Below, one piece after another: positions 30,969 through 37,509 of a stretch of DNA of 37,615 bases. How positions within the stretch are numbered: the stretch's first letter is position 1; every line of letters starts with the position of its first letter. The notes below the pieces were generated by a model. That model was not told the origin of the DNA, searched no databases, and saw nothing but the letters and a program-made list of their open reading frames with translations. Made by a program: the position numbers and the translations under genes. The stretch is from a virus. The stretch covers positions 1 through 37,615 of the IMG/VR virus record IMGVR_UViG_3300043137_000155. One strand, written 5' to 3'.

Positions 30969-31207
30969 GGCTTCACCTCCCGCGCTTTGAGCATGGCGTC
31001 TGCAAATACGTAGGCTGTAAGTGAGTCACTAGTGATACCCGCGTCAGGTCTTTGTAAGCTAACCAATCCAACTAAAGCCTGACCTGCGAACCAGTCGCGA
31101 AGGGTCATGCCTGTAAATTTGCGAAAGTCTATGACTTCTCCGTTGCATCGAATTTGCTCTTCGCAGGGAAACGCTGGGCCTCCGTCATTGATTTGTGGTG
31201 TGTTCAT
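30965..31207 (-). CDS. Conserved small phage protein (GMTLRDWFAGQAL type)
   Basis: This 80-residue protein has the pattern INDGGPAFPCEEQIR, then FTGMTLRDWFAGQALVGLVS and an Ala-rich end (YVFADAMLKAREV). This signature is common among small proteins in phage recombination regions, often near ERF/RecT/SSB genes. The function is unknown. It overlaps both neighbours by ATGA. Confidence 0.7.
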   Translation of the reverse strand: MNTPQINDGGPAFPCEEQIRCNGEVIDFRKFTGMTLRDWFAGQALVGLVSLQRPDAGITSDSLTAYVFADAMLKAREVKP

Positions 31208-32382
31208 GATTCTAGTTGGTTATTCTTTACGATCTCAAAGCTTCCTTTGCTGGTTTCGGTAGCGCCATGCAGCACCTCGTCGACCAGGTTATCAAGTGCC
31301 TTGCCTTTAGCGTTTGTGCTCTGTTTGATCAGAGTCTTGACGGCACCGAGAGGGATAGAGCATTCGGCCGCGAACGCATCGCCAGTGACACCGTGCGTTG
31401 ATAGCCGGCTAAATACGGTGGTGACATCTGACACGCTCCGGCGACCTTTGCGCTCGCGCAGAGAGTAGCCATCAATCTCACCTGCTGCAATGCGCCGACG
31501 AAGTTCCAAGTCATGCGCGACAAGGAACCACTCCATGAATTTACGGCCTCCTTCTTGAATGCGGATCAGCATCTCGTTAGACATGGATGTGTGATCACCC
31601 ATGCGAGCAAAAATCTGAGCCTTAACCTGCTCGTCTGTGCCTGAGATCGTGTCTGGAACGATGGCATCTGTAACTGACAACGCAGCGGCCTGAAACGCAG
31701 GGCAGTGCATCTTTGCTTTGCACCATTTGCAGTGATTGCCGGCCACCGCATCTGCTGCTGTAGCCTGCTCTGCCGTGTTGAGTGTGCTGATTAGTTTAGC
31801 CTCAGCTTGGCGCAGCGTCTCAAGGTCGTATTGCGCGACCGTAGGTTTACCTGCCCAAGGCTGAACGATTGCAACGGTTGCCGAGGTAATCGGTCGATAG
31901 AGCGACACGAGCGCAGCCAGAGCCATGAGCTGGTGGTTATCGACCGCATCAGCGGTATCACCTCGACCCGTCTTATAGTCGATGATTAGCGCATGACTGT
32001 CTTCAATAACAATAAGATCGGCTTGACCAGTAAAACGCAGCGATTGCTGGGCTTTGTTGCTGACAACTACAGCCCGACCAAAATGTGTTAGGCCAAGCCG
32101 CACTTCTGTCAGCATTTCGGTTAAGAACACCTCGTTATCAATGTGCCTATCAATCAACGCATCAGCTTGGGCTTTGCACATATCGTGCGTCTGCTCCTCG
32201 TCGCTTGATAGCGTGCTAATATCAGCCTCGCCAGCCAGCACCGCATGGATGCGTGTTCCTGATGCCGCTGCTGCGCTCTCGGTGTCTGCAATGCCTAGTG
32301 CCATCTGATGGCTCGGAGGACATTCAACAAGGCGCTCAAATGCGCTTGCTGATGGTAATCCGTAACGTGGGTCAGTAGTCAT
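31204..32382 (-). CDS. PD-(D/E)XK nuclease with Fe-S cluster motif (DUF2800/Cas4-like)
   Basis: This 392-residue protein has the RecB/Cas4 nuclease layout. It carries C21, H46 in GTRIHAVL, the motif II-III pair FTGQADLIVIEDSHALIIDY with D122 and D135, then K137 of DYKTG, a QLMALAAL helix near 151, and CKWCKAKMHC with C218, C221 and C227. One early Cys plus CxxC-x5-C is the iron-sulfur arrangement of AddB and Cas4. The C-terminal part includes LRERKGRRSVSDVTTVFSRL. As the neighbour of RecT it is likely the resecting exonuclease of a two-protein recombination system. I chose the ATG at 32382, 1 nt past the RecT stop. Confidence 0.82.
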   Translation of the reverse strand: MTTDPRYGLPSASAFERLVECPPSHQMALGIADTESAAAASGTRIHAVLAGEADISTLSSDEEQTHDMCKAQADALIDRHIDNEVFLTEMLTEVRLGLTHFGRAVVVSNKAQQSLRFTGQADLIVIEDSHALIIDYKTGRGDTADAVDNHQLMALAALVSLYRPITSATVAIVQPWAGKPTVAQYDLETLRQAEAKLISTLNTAEQATAADAVAGNHCKWCKAKMHCPAFQAAALSVTDAIVPDTISGTDEQVKAQIFARMGDHTSMSNEMLIRIQEGGRKFMEWFLVAHDLELRRRIAAGEIDGYSLRERKGRRSVSDVTTVFSRLSTHGVTGDAFAAECSIPLGAVKTLIKQSTNAKGKALDNLVDEVLHGATETSKGSFEIVKNNQLES

Positions 32383-32383
32383 A

Positions 32384-33265
32384 TTATTTTGATCCTTTCT
32401 TTGCGAGTTCAGCCAATGGGACAAAGTTAGTATTCAAAAATGTCAGCAGCTCTTGGCTAGCTTCTTCGATTGGGTAGTATTCCTGACCACCTTCACCGTT
32501 AGCCTGGAGAGTTTCCAGCATTGTTGACCATTTAATGCCAGCATCATCAAGCTGGGAAGCTATCTGTTCGGGCAATGGTTTAGCGGATTCTTCAGCCTCA
32601 AGGCGAGCGATCTCAGATTTGAAATAAGTTGTTGGCGGAATATCTTTCAATTCTTCCTGCTTCGGCTTATCAACAAACAGCTTGCTGGCGCGTGCTGGCG
32701 TTACATCACGCACAGCAACGTCCTGAGCTTCATCTGCGGTCATCATACCCAGAGTAATGTCTGGCGCATAGAGCCTAGCAAAGAATGCGGCGCTGCGATA
32801 TCTTAGCATGAGTTCTGGCATCGTGATCCATTTGCTGCCTGACTTAGTGCTCCAGCCCTCGGCCTTAGCCATTGCAAGCGTGATCTTCGGCCCCTCTAAC
32901 ACAGAACCGTCATCTTTGCTCTTAGCCCATGCAATGCATGAGCGGTCAGCGGTGCCCTCGGTGCCTTCCATCTTGAACTGAAGAGGTTCAAATCGGCCTG
33001 ACGAATTAACCATTGCGATCAGGAATGTCGCTCTAAAGCTGGGGCGACCGTGGATGACGTCCACATTTTGAATTGTCATGAACGGATCGGTGCCGAGACG
33101 TTTGGCGATGTTGATGGCAATCGCGCAGTTGGCGATATTGCCTTGGAAGTCTTTAGGCACCAGAGTGCTTGCGGAAAACATCTTAGCTTGGCGCTGTAGC
33201 ATATCGAATGCTGCTGCTTCGCGTTGAATTTGGGTGTCGGTAGATGTGATGATTTCTGTGCTCAT
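32384..33265 (-). CDS. recT: RecT-family single-strand annealing protein
   Basis: This 293-residue protein has the RecT core: FDMLQRQAKMFSASTLVPKD, NCAIAINIAKRLGTDPFMTI, then QNVDVIHGRPSFRATFLIAM. The C-terminal fingerprint WITMPELMLRYRSAAFFARL and YAPDITLGMMTADEAQDV follows. RecT proteins bind ssDNA ends and anneal complementary strands, usually after a partner exonuclease. That partner is probably the Fe-S nuclease gene 1 nt downstream. The C-terminal 70 residues are acidic and less conserved. It is probably needed for recombination-dependent replication. Confidence 0.88.
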   Translation of the reverse strand: MSTEIITSTDTQIQREAAAFDMLQRQAKMFSASTLVPKDFQGNIANCAIAINIAKRLGTDPFMTIQNVDVIHGRPSFRATFLIAMVNSSGRFEPLQFKMEGTEGTADRSCIAWAKSKDDGSVLEGPKITLAMAKAEGWSTKSGSKWITMPELMLRYRSAAFFARLYAPDITLGMMTADEAQDVAVRDVTPARASKLFVDKPKQEELKDIPPTTYFKSEIARLEAEESAKPLPEQIASQLDDAGIKWSTMLETLQANGEGGQEYYPIEEASQELLTFLNTNFVPLAELAKKGSK

Positions 33266-33283
33266 TGTCGTTGTGTGTTGTGT

Positions 33284-33451
33284 TTAGAGGAAGCTAAGGC
33301 AGATAAATAGGAGACCGAGCAGGATGCCGCCTGCTATGGCCGAAAGGATGAGGTGGAAGTTGGCTTTGATGGCTTGCTTTTCAGCGGCAAGCCTGCGCTG
33401 GCGTGGAGTTGTGTCACGGCTTGTGTAAAATTGACGGTGCTCGTATTTCAT
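33284..33451 (-). CDS. 55-residue one-TM protein upstream of RecT
   Basis: A small frame starts by TAATG overlap at 33451 and ends 18 nt before the RecT ATG. The N-terminal half is basic and soluble (QFYTSRDTTPRQRRLAAEKQ). The C-terminal half is one hydrophobic helix (FHLILSAIAGGILLGLLFIC), giving a tail-anchored protein with its positive end in the cytoplasm. Exact fit between the two neighbours supports it. Function unknown; host takeover or superinfection roles are typical for such early proteins. Confidence 0.65.
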   Translation of the reverse strand: MKYEHRQFYTSRDTTPRQRRLAAEKQAIKANFHLILSAIAGGILLGLLFICLSFL

Positions 33452-33789
33452 TATTCGATGATGTTAAGATCGCGTATTGCGCTGTGAACCGTTGACATGG
33501 CCGTGTTAGCCTTAATTTTAATCTCGACCTCTTGCGTGTAGTTGATGAGCAAGATGCCTGGTCTATTGCCGAATTCGCTCCACTCGTAGACTCGACTAAC
33601 ATTAATGTAGCAGTCTTCACCCTTCTTAAAGCTAAGAACGCCGCCGTTAGCTATTGTGGTATCGTTTGTTTCGTGCAGCTCAAAGCCGTAGCGCACAATC
33701 GCCGAGAAAGTGTTTTCGAACCACTTACGATGCCACAAATTAAGAGTTTGAATCCAAGGTTCGAATTGAGAGATATCTGGAGTAGTCAT
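33451..33789 (-). CDS. Hypothetical early protein
   Basis: This 112-residue protein starts MTTPDISQFEPWIQTLNLWH and has mixed strands (GFELHETNDTTIANGGVLSF, DCYINVSRVYEWSEFGNRPG, ILLINYTQEVEIKIKA). It is aromatic-rich, without TM or signal, and not recognised. It ends in a TAATG overlap with the one-TM gene. Confidence 0.6.
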   Translation of the reverse strand: MTTPDISQFEPWIQTLNLWHRKWFENTFSAIVRYGFELHETNDTTIANGGVLSFKKGEDCYINVSRVYEWSEFGNRPGILLINYTQEVEIKIKANTAMSTVHSAIRDLNIIE

Positions 33790-33805
33790 TGTGATGAAAA
33801 ATTAA

Positions 33806-34000
33806 TTATTGATAGATGGCAGTCTCAATGCGGGTAATAACTAAGGCGGCAGTATCCAAATCAGGAAAGTCATTCTTGAGTGCACGTGCAGCACCTTTGT
33901 ATGTCAGCACATATGGACGAATGACGGAATATGTCTTCTCAATATGAGCGTTGTATGACTCGCTGTAGCGAGTAGTGATGATTGTGTTTAGTATCTTCAT
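33806..34000 (-). CDS. Small early protein, first gene of early block
   Basis: This 64-residue protein starts MKILNTIITTRYSESYNAHI and is basic and mostly helical (YKGAARALKNDFPDLDTAAL). The ATG at 34000 is chosen because a longer frame would run into the non-coding gap. It would be the first gene after a 97-nt non-coding stretch that likely holds the early promoter. It is not recognised. Confidence 0.55.
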   Translation of the reverse strand: MKILNTIITTRYSESYNAHIEKTYSVIRPYVLTYKGAARALKNDFPDLDTAALVITRIETAIYQ

Positions 34001-34097
34001 AGTGGTCGTTGTTATTGTTTGTCTCTGACGCCGCAATCAAAGCACAGTCCTCCCGCACTCGTCAAATTATTTCTTTTTATTTTGTCAAAAAAGTTAA
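34001..34097 (-). promoter_or_regulatory. Candidate early-promoter gap
   Basis: This 97-nt AT-rich gap separates the end of the lysis region from the early genes. On the minus strand it has TTTTTTGACA and, 23 nt further, TTTGACG. The second (TTGACG) is followed after 18 nt by TTTGAT, a moderate -10. No terminator hairpin is seen. The role follows mainly from position. Confidence 0.4.
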
Positions 34098-34304
34098 TCA
34101 CCCGTGCCGTTGCACCCATTTTGCAAGCGTGTCGGACAGTCTACAGGTGTCACCGTCATTGTATACGCACGCGCATTTTTCGTGTTCGCAACATATCCAA
34201 GTCACGCCGATTTCTCGGTGGACTTGAAGCGTTGCGTCTTTGCGTTTGCGGCATTTAGCAGTCGCACAAAAATGGTCTGCGATGCGGTCGAATTCCGACT
34301 TCAT
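34098..34304 (-). CDS. Cysteine-rich small protein (possible zinc finger)
   Basis: This 68-residue protein has six cysteines (HFCATAKCRKRKDATLQVHR, then WICCEHEKCACVYNDGDTC) with several histidines. The spacing suggests one zinc-binding knuckle or ribbon. It lies 6 nt downstream of the endolysin and is the last gene before the candidate early promoter. Function unknown. Confidence 0.6.
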   Translation of the reverse strand: MKSEFDRIADHFCATAKCRKRKDATLQVHREIGVTWICCEHEKCACVYNDGDTCRLSDTLAKWVQRHG

Positions 34305-34310
34305 AGTTGG

Positions 34311-34787
34311 TTAGACTATCTTCTGGATGTCGTAGCCTTTAGCCTCCATGCGTGCGCGGACATCAGACAAGGTCATGCCAAACGTCACTTGGAAATGTGG
34401 ATTTTCTGCAAAGGTCTTCCAGTGTCCTGCCCATTCAATTCCGTTGACCTCTGCAATGCGGCCGATCTCGGAGTAAAGTTTGTCAGCTTCGGCTGGCTTT
34501 CGCTCGTCGAGATAAACGCCGTCCTTGAATAGGCCCAGATCAATGGCTAGCCCGTAATTGTGCCATGATGATCCTGGCCGAGCTTTAGTTACAATGCGCC
34601 CAGGCTTAGTCCGTCCTTGAGCGTATAGCGCGGCTTGCGCTGACCAAGAACGCAAGCCAGAGATGACCTCAACTTTAACGCCTTTCGGTGTCATGATGCT
34701 TTCAACGATGGCTAAAAAACGATCAAGCTTTGCGAGAGCTTTCTTGTTTAAACTGCCAAGGTTTTCAATGGTTCTTTTGCTTCTCAT
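34311..34787 (-). CDS. Endolysin, M15-family L,D-peptidase (VanY/CwlK type)
   Basis: This 158-residue protein is a single M15 peptidase domain without a cell-wall-binding module or signal peptide, as in Gram-negative phages. Zinc ligands are H76 and D83 in SSWHNYGLAIDLG and H131 in NPHFQ. The likely catalytic E118 lies in NGIEWAG. The upstream VISGLRSWSAQAALYAQGR is also typical. It would cut peptide stems of peptidoglycan and needs a holin for access. Its start lies inside the small one-TM gene, with GAGGAGG about 15 nt upstream (a wide spacing), so translational coupling is likely. Confidence 0.87.
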   Translation of the reverse strand: MRSKRTIENLGSLNKKALAKLDRFLAIVESIMTPKGVKVEVISGLRSWSAQAALYAQGRTKPGRIVTKARPGSSWHNYGLAIDLGLFKDGVYLDERKPAEADKLYSEIGRIAEVNGIEWAGHWKTFAENPHFQVTFGMTLSDVRARMEAKGYDIQKIV

Positions 34788-34911
34788 ATAGTCGTTTTCT
34801 TGCCTCCTCTTCAGCTGCGTAATCGCATTTTATAAACAAAGCAATAAGAGCAAAAGCAAAGAATGAAGTAAGCGCAAAAATAGCACCCAGAGCGATGATG
34901 ATAATATCCAT
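34765..34911 (-). CDS. 48-residue one-TM protein overlapping the endolysin (holin/spanin-like)
   Basis: The frame starts right after the TAA of the phosphoesterase gene and ends 23 nt inside the endolysin. The N-terminal 27 residues form one hydrophobic helix (MDIIIIALGAIFALTSFFAF, then ALIALFIK). The rest is a charged helix (EEEARKRLYEKQKNH). One N-terminal TM and a charged tail next to the endolysin fit a small holin, a pinholin-like protein or a short inner-membrane spanin subunit. GGGAG about 10 nt before the ATG supports this start. Confidence 0.68.
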   Translation of the reverse strand: MDIIIIALGAIFALTSFFAFALIALFIKCDYAAEEEARKRLYEKQKNH

Positions 34912-35895
34912 TTAATAAACTCTCCCATTGATGATTTTGTGATTAAAAACCTCGTAGTTGCCATCGGCCTGCGTTTCCACCCACGCGAACCCGTGGTTCC
35001 AGCGATTGACGATTGCATAGTCTGGAGTGAGATCGCACAGGCATCCAGTGCTCCAGCATGATGACAACTTTTTGTTAAGCCCAGTGCTCTCGGTGTGCTC
35101 GCTAGTGCGATGCCAGTGACCACAGATCAGAGACTCCTGCACGCGCATCCAAATGCCACGGGCTGGATTGACTGGCGATGACATACCCTGCGGCAGTTCG
35201 TGCCCGTGGTAGATTGGGAGATTGCCTAACCGAATGAGTGTCAATGATGGAACGAGTTCGATCTGTAGCTCATCAAATTTGAGCAACACGGGCAATTCAA
35301 AGTCAGACACGCCCAACAATACGGGCGCATTCTTCACAAGGAACATCTCCATGCGCGCTTCGTGGTTGCCTATTTTGTAAAGGATACGAGTAGCAGGGAA
35401 CTGTTTGCGAAGATGAAATAAGAATTGGCGGATCGCATCCAGCTCATCGGCTAAAGATCGGCGCGGGTCTTTATCGTGCCGGCTTACACCGTAGAAGTCG
35501 CCAATGTCACCGTTGAGGATGATTACATCAGGCTTCTTTTTCTTGCCGTGATTGATGGCGGCATTAACTGCGACCTCGTCGTGATATGGAATATGAATGT
35601 CAGACAGAATCAAGACCTTCAGCGCACCGTCGAGGACGATTGGCTCGCGAGTTTTCGCGTGTGTCTTCGGCATAATGTTTTGTTGCCAGCCAAGAGGCTT
35701 AAACATGGATTTGTCAGCAACGTGTGTATTGCCATGCTTGCCTCTTGCGCCCCTAATTTGCCGAACCACTTGCCGAGTATTCTCTAAATCTGCGAAGACC
35801 TTTGGCATCTCTTTGTGCATTACCCGTGCAAGCGTGCGGTTCTCCAAGTCTGGAAACCGTTCGATGAATTCTCTGGCGATTTCCGTTTTGGTCAT
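34912..35895 (-). CDS. Metallophosphoesterase with N-terminal DNA-binding-like domain
   Basis: This 327-residue protein has calcineurin-like motifs: SDIH (D99, H101), NGD (D130), GNHE (176-179), and later IYHGHE and ICGHWHR. Together these form the two-metal site. The first 60 residues (EIAREFIERFPDLENRTLAR, RQVVRQIRGARGK) look like a HTH and basic arm, which hints at nucleic-acid binding. The substrate is unknown; phage relatives act on phosphodiesters or phosphoserine. The start at 35895 is set by GGAAGAGG about 8 nt before it, 2 nt past the upstream stop. It sits inside the lysis region, an unusual place for a nuclease-like enzyme. Confidence 0.85.
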   Translation of the reverse strand: MTKTEIAREFIERFPDLENRTLARVMHKEMPKVFADLENTRQVVRQIRGARGKHGNTHVADKSMFKPLGWQQNIMPKTHAKTREPIVLDGALKVLILSDIHIPYHDEVAVNAAINHGKKKKPDVIILNGDIGDFYGVSRHDKDPRRSLADELDAIRQFLFHLRKQFPATRILYKIGNHEARMEMFLVKNAPVLLGVSDFELPVLLKFDELQIELVPSLTLIRLGNLPIYHGHELPQGMSSPVNPARGIWMRVQESLICGHWHRTSEHTESTGLNKKLSSCWSTGCLCDLTPDYAIVNRWNHGFAWVETQADGNYEVFNHKIINGRVY

Positions 35896-35897
35896 GG

Positions 35898-36146
35898 TTA
35901 TTTGCCTCTTCCTATGGTTAGTGCGCGAGTAAATGCCGCTTGCGAATAGAGCTTTTCGCCCGTGCCTTTCCATCGGCCTTCAACGAATTGATATTCCGCG
36001 CCTTCAATACTTGTTATTGAGGTCGGAGTGTAGAGAGCCGATGAGTTTATTAATGACCCAGCGTTCACGGTCAAGCTCTTCGATTTGCAAGAGTTCAAGC
36101 TCGCGAGCATTGATAGACAGACGAAGAATTTCACGCTCAATTTCAT
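35898..36146 (-). CDS. Lipoprotein, candidate outer-membrane spanin (Rz1-like)
   Basis: This 82-residue protein has a lipoprotein signal: MKLSVK, a hydrophobic stretch FFVCLSMLASL, then NSC with Cys20 as the lipidated residue. The mature part is short, Ser/Gly-rich, with a basic end. The first 143 nt overlap the gene at 36004-36234 in another frame, while the rest fills the space before the phosphoesterase. Embedded lipoproteins of this kind are typical of Rz1 genes in two-component spanins. No SD is seen, so translational coupling to the outer gene is likely. The mature part is not clearly proline-rich, unlike lambda Rz1. Confidence 0.65.
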   Translation of the reverse strand: MKLSVKFFVCLSMLASLNSCKSKSLTVNAGSLINSSALYTPTSITSIEGAEYQFVEGRWKGTGEKLYSQAAFTRALTIGRGK

Positions 36147-36234
36147 GCAATCGTTGGAAGGGTTTTGATGCGTTGACTGCCAGCCAGACTTTAAGGGCTG
36201 ACTTGAGGAGTTCGATAATACCAAGTGGTGTCAT
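36004..36234 (-). CDS. Small coiled-coil protein, possible inner-membrane spanin partner
   Basis: This 76-residue protein has a moderately hydrophobic N-terminal helix (GIIELLKSALKVWLAVNAS) and then a charged coiled coil (LHEIEREILRLSINARELEL). In lambda-type spanins the inner-membrane subunit has this order (TM then coiled coil) and hosts the lipoprotein gene in another frame, as here. The TM helix is weak (internal lysines), so the assignment is tentative. No SD precedes its ATG. Confidence 0.55.
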   Translation of the reverse strand: MTPLGIIELLKSALKVWLAVNASKPFQRLHEIEREILRLSINARELELLQIEELDRERWVINKLIGSLHSDLNNKY

Positions 36235-36310
36235 AAAAATGGCGCAGGGCTAGGACATTGCACCCAGTAGAGGCTACGATTTAGAAGGTCGCTCCTTACC
36301 CTGCATTTGG
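36235..36310 (-). other. 76-nt non-coding gap with inverted repeat
   Basis: This gap sits between two lysis genes. On the minus strand GCAGGG near its start and CCCTGC near its end could close a loop of about 50 nt, followed by GCGCCATTTTTATG. It is a weak terminator or a structured leader. The T-run is directly next to the start codon of the spanin-like gene. I see no coding frame. Confidence 0.35.
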
Positions 36311-36475
36311 TTATTGACTGTCTTTTGCGGCAAGCAGCCCAAGACCGACAAGAACGCCAGTAACGGCTTCAAGTTCTTCTTTGAATTGCGGGAGCCAAGT
36401 TGAGGTGATTACGGCGAGGATGGCAAAGACGCCAACCAGTGAAGTTTTCCAGTTTTTGAGTAGGTAATCTTTCAT
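36311..36475 (-). CDS. 54-residue two-TM protein, candidate holin
   Basis: A basic N-terminus (MKDYLLKNWK) is followed by a first TM helix (TSLVGVFAILAVITSTWLP, about 11-29), an acidic turn (QFKEELEAV), a second helix (TGVLVGLGLLAA) and the charged end KDSQ. Two short TM helices in 54 residues are typical of small class II-type holins. It starts by ATGA overlap with the next small membrane gene; a longer reading of the frame would lie inside that gene. The cell-lysis role follows from shape and place, about 1.7 kb from the endolysin. Confidence 0.7.
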   Translation of the reverse strand: MKDYLLKNWKTSLVGVFAILAVITSTWLPQFKEELEAVTGVLVGLGLLAAKDSQ

Positions 36476-36639
36476 TTGCGTAGGTTTTTGATTGCTGACA
36501 GACATCCTAGGATACCAGCTAAGGTTCCGACTGCAAGTGACGTTAGCTTTAACCACAGCTCAAGCTCCGCCGAACTCGCAATAGTGCTCAAAAAAGCAAT
36601 GAACGAACCGATGAAAGGATGGATGTGGTTGTGGTTCAT
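36472..36639 (-). CDS. 55-residue membrane protein, second holin-like gene
   Basis: The frame starts at 36639 with a His-rich tip (MNHNHIHP), a first hydrophobic stretch (FIGSFIAFLSTIAS), an acidic turn (SAELELWLK) and a second helix (LTSLAVGTLAGILGCLSAI). It ends with KNLRK. It overlaps the following 54-residue membrane gene by ATGA. Tandem small membrane proteins of this kind can be holin and antiholin or a two-part holin. The frame fits exactly between its neighbours. Confidence 0.65.
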   Translation of the reverse strand: MNHNHIHPFIGSFIAFLSTIASSAELELWLKLTSLAVGTLAGILGCLSAIKNLRK

Positions 36640-36643
36640 TTTG

Positions 36644-37042
36644 TTAGAGTGGCACGTTTGGAAAGATTGGAAGAGAACAAGTTGCGCTCAAACTCGCTCC
36701 ACTTGTGGCTACGGTTGTCAGGGTGACAACGTTGCTTGTTCTTGAAGCGGTTAAGCTGGATGCAAAAATGGCCTGAATGTAATTTGTGAAAGAAGCAGCA
36801 ATATCGACTGCACTAATAACTTCAAATCCTTCACCCGTGAACCATATACTGACATTTGATGGCCCTGCCTCACCAAAGGTGATAGAATACTGAACACCGT
36901 TGATTGTTAGGAAAAAGGTGCCATCTGCCACAATTCCCTCACCAAACGTAATCGTCAGCGTAGCAGACGCACCGTCACCACTGCGAAACGCAGAAATGAA
37001 AGCGTTTTCAGGCAGATTAAAAGCTGAGTGGAATGCGTTGAT
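36644..37042 (-). CDS. Beta-rich tail/fibre protein with apparent ATC start
   Basis: The frame continues upstream of the first possible GTG (36931) to an in-frame ATC at 37042, with no ATG, GTG or TTG in between. The upstream residues read (I)NAFHSAFNLPENAFISAF, strikingly like the MNAFTSAFSF start of the LamG-like gene at 663-1475. Then SATLTITFGEG and a beta module (FFLTINGVQYSITFGEAGPS, ASFTNYIQAIFASSLTAS) follow. If it begins at 37042 it has 132 residues and lies 5 nt past the upstream stop, in keeping with the tight packing. With GTG it would have 95 residues and leave a 116-nt gap. Confidence 0.6.
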   Translation of the reverse strand: MNAFHSAFNLPENAFISAFRSGDGASATLTITFGEGIVADGTFFLTINGVQYSITFGEAGPSNVSIWFTGEGFEVISAVDIAASFTNYIQAIFASSLTASRTSNVVTLTTVATSGASLSATCSLPIFPNVPL

Positions 37043-37047
37043 AAGAG

Positions 37048-37500
37048 TTAGATGGTTATGATTTCAATCTTTCGAGCCTCGGTGATAATGTCCAGCTCAA
37101 CAAGCTTATCTAGTCCAGCGATAACGCGAGGATCATTCGAATAGACTTGTGAAAACCAAGTCGAAATCTCCAACCTTAGAGCAGCTACGGTTGAGTCAGT
37201 GCTATTAGCGATGCCAAATGTCTCCTCATCCGTAAACTCAGCCATGAAAGCTTGAGCGTTTGCCCAGATTTTGTAGTCTGGTTTATCGTTGATCTGATAA
37301 CCGTAAGTCACTGTCTCAGCCACTGTGTCAATCGTCTCAGTAGTCGTGAGATATTGAGTAGCTGGATCGTATGTCGGCTCTGCATCTTGGACGATGTCGA
37401 ACACCTCGTAGTCTGGGTCAAGACCGACCACAGGCTCGTCGTCATTGCGTGGATAAGGGCAAAGCGTTTGCGTTGGAGTGTAGTAGAGGATTTTAGACAT
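37048..37500 (-). CDS. Putative tail-fibre associated protein
   Basis: This 150-residue protein starts MSKILYYTPTQTLCPYPRND. EPTYDPATQYLTTTETIDTV follows, with the wording AETVTYGYQIND that recurs in phage tail or fibre-associated proteins. A helical second half (KIWANAQAFMAEFTDEETFG and LDKLVELDIITEARKIEI) completes it. It may be a fibre chaperone or a fibre-base piece. It starts 9 nt past the stop of the split LamG-like gene and is followed closely by the ATC-start gene. Confidence 0.6.
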   Translation of the reverse strand: MSKILYYTPTQTLCPYPRNDDEPVVGLDPDYEVFDIVQDAEPTYDPATQYLTTTETIDTVAETVTYGYQINDKPDYKIWANAQAFMAEFTDEETFGIANSTDSTVAALRLEISTWFSQVYSNDPRVIAGLDKLVELDIITEARKIEIITI

Positions 37501-37509
37501 AAAGGTGTG

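Noticed and set aside
34830-35123. Leucine-rich 97-residue minus-strand frame
   Set aside because: It lies mostly in another frame of the phosphoesterase and across the one-TM gene. Its poly-Leu end arises from the TM-coding DNA read out of frame.
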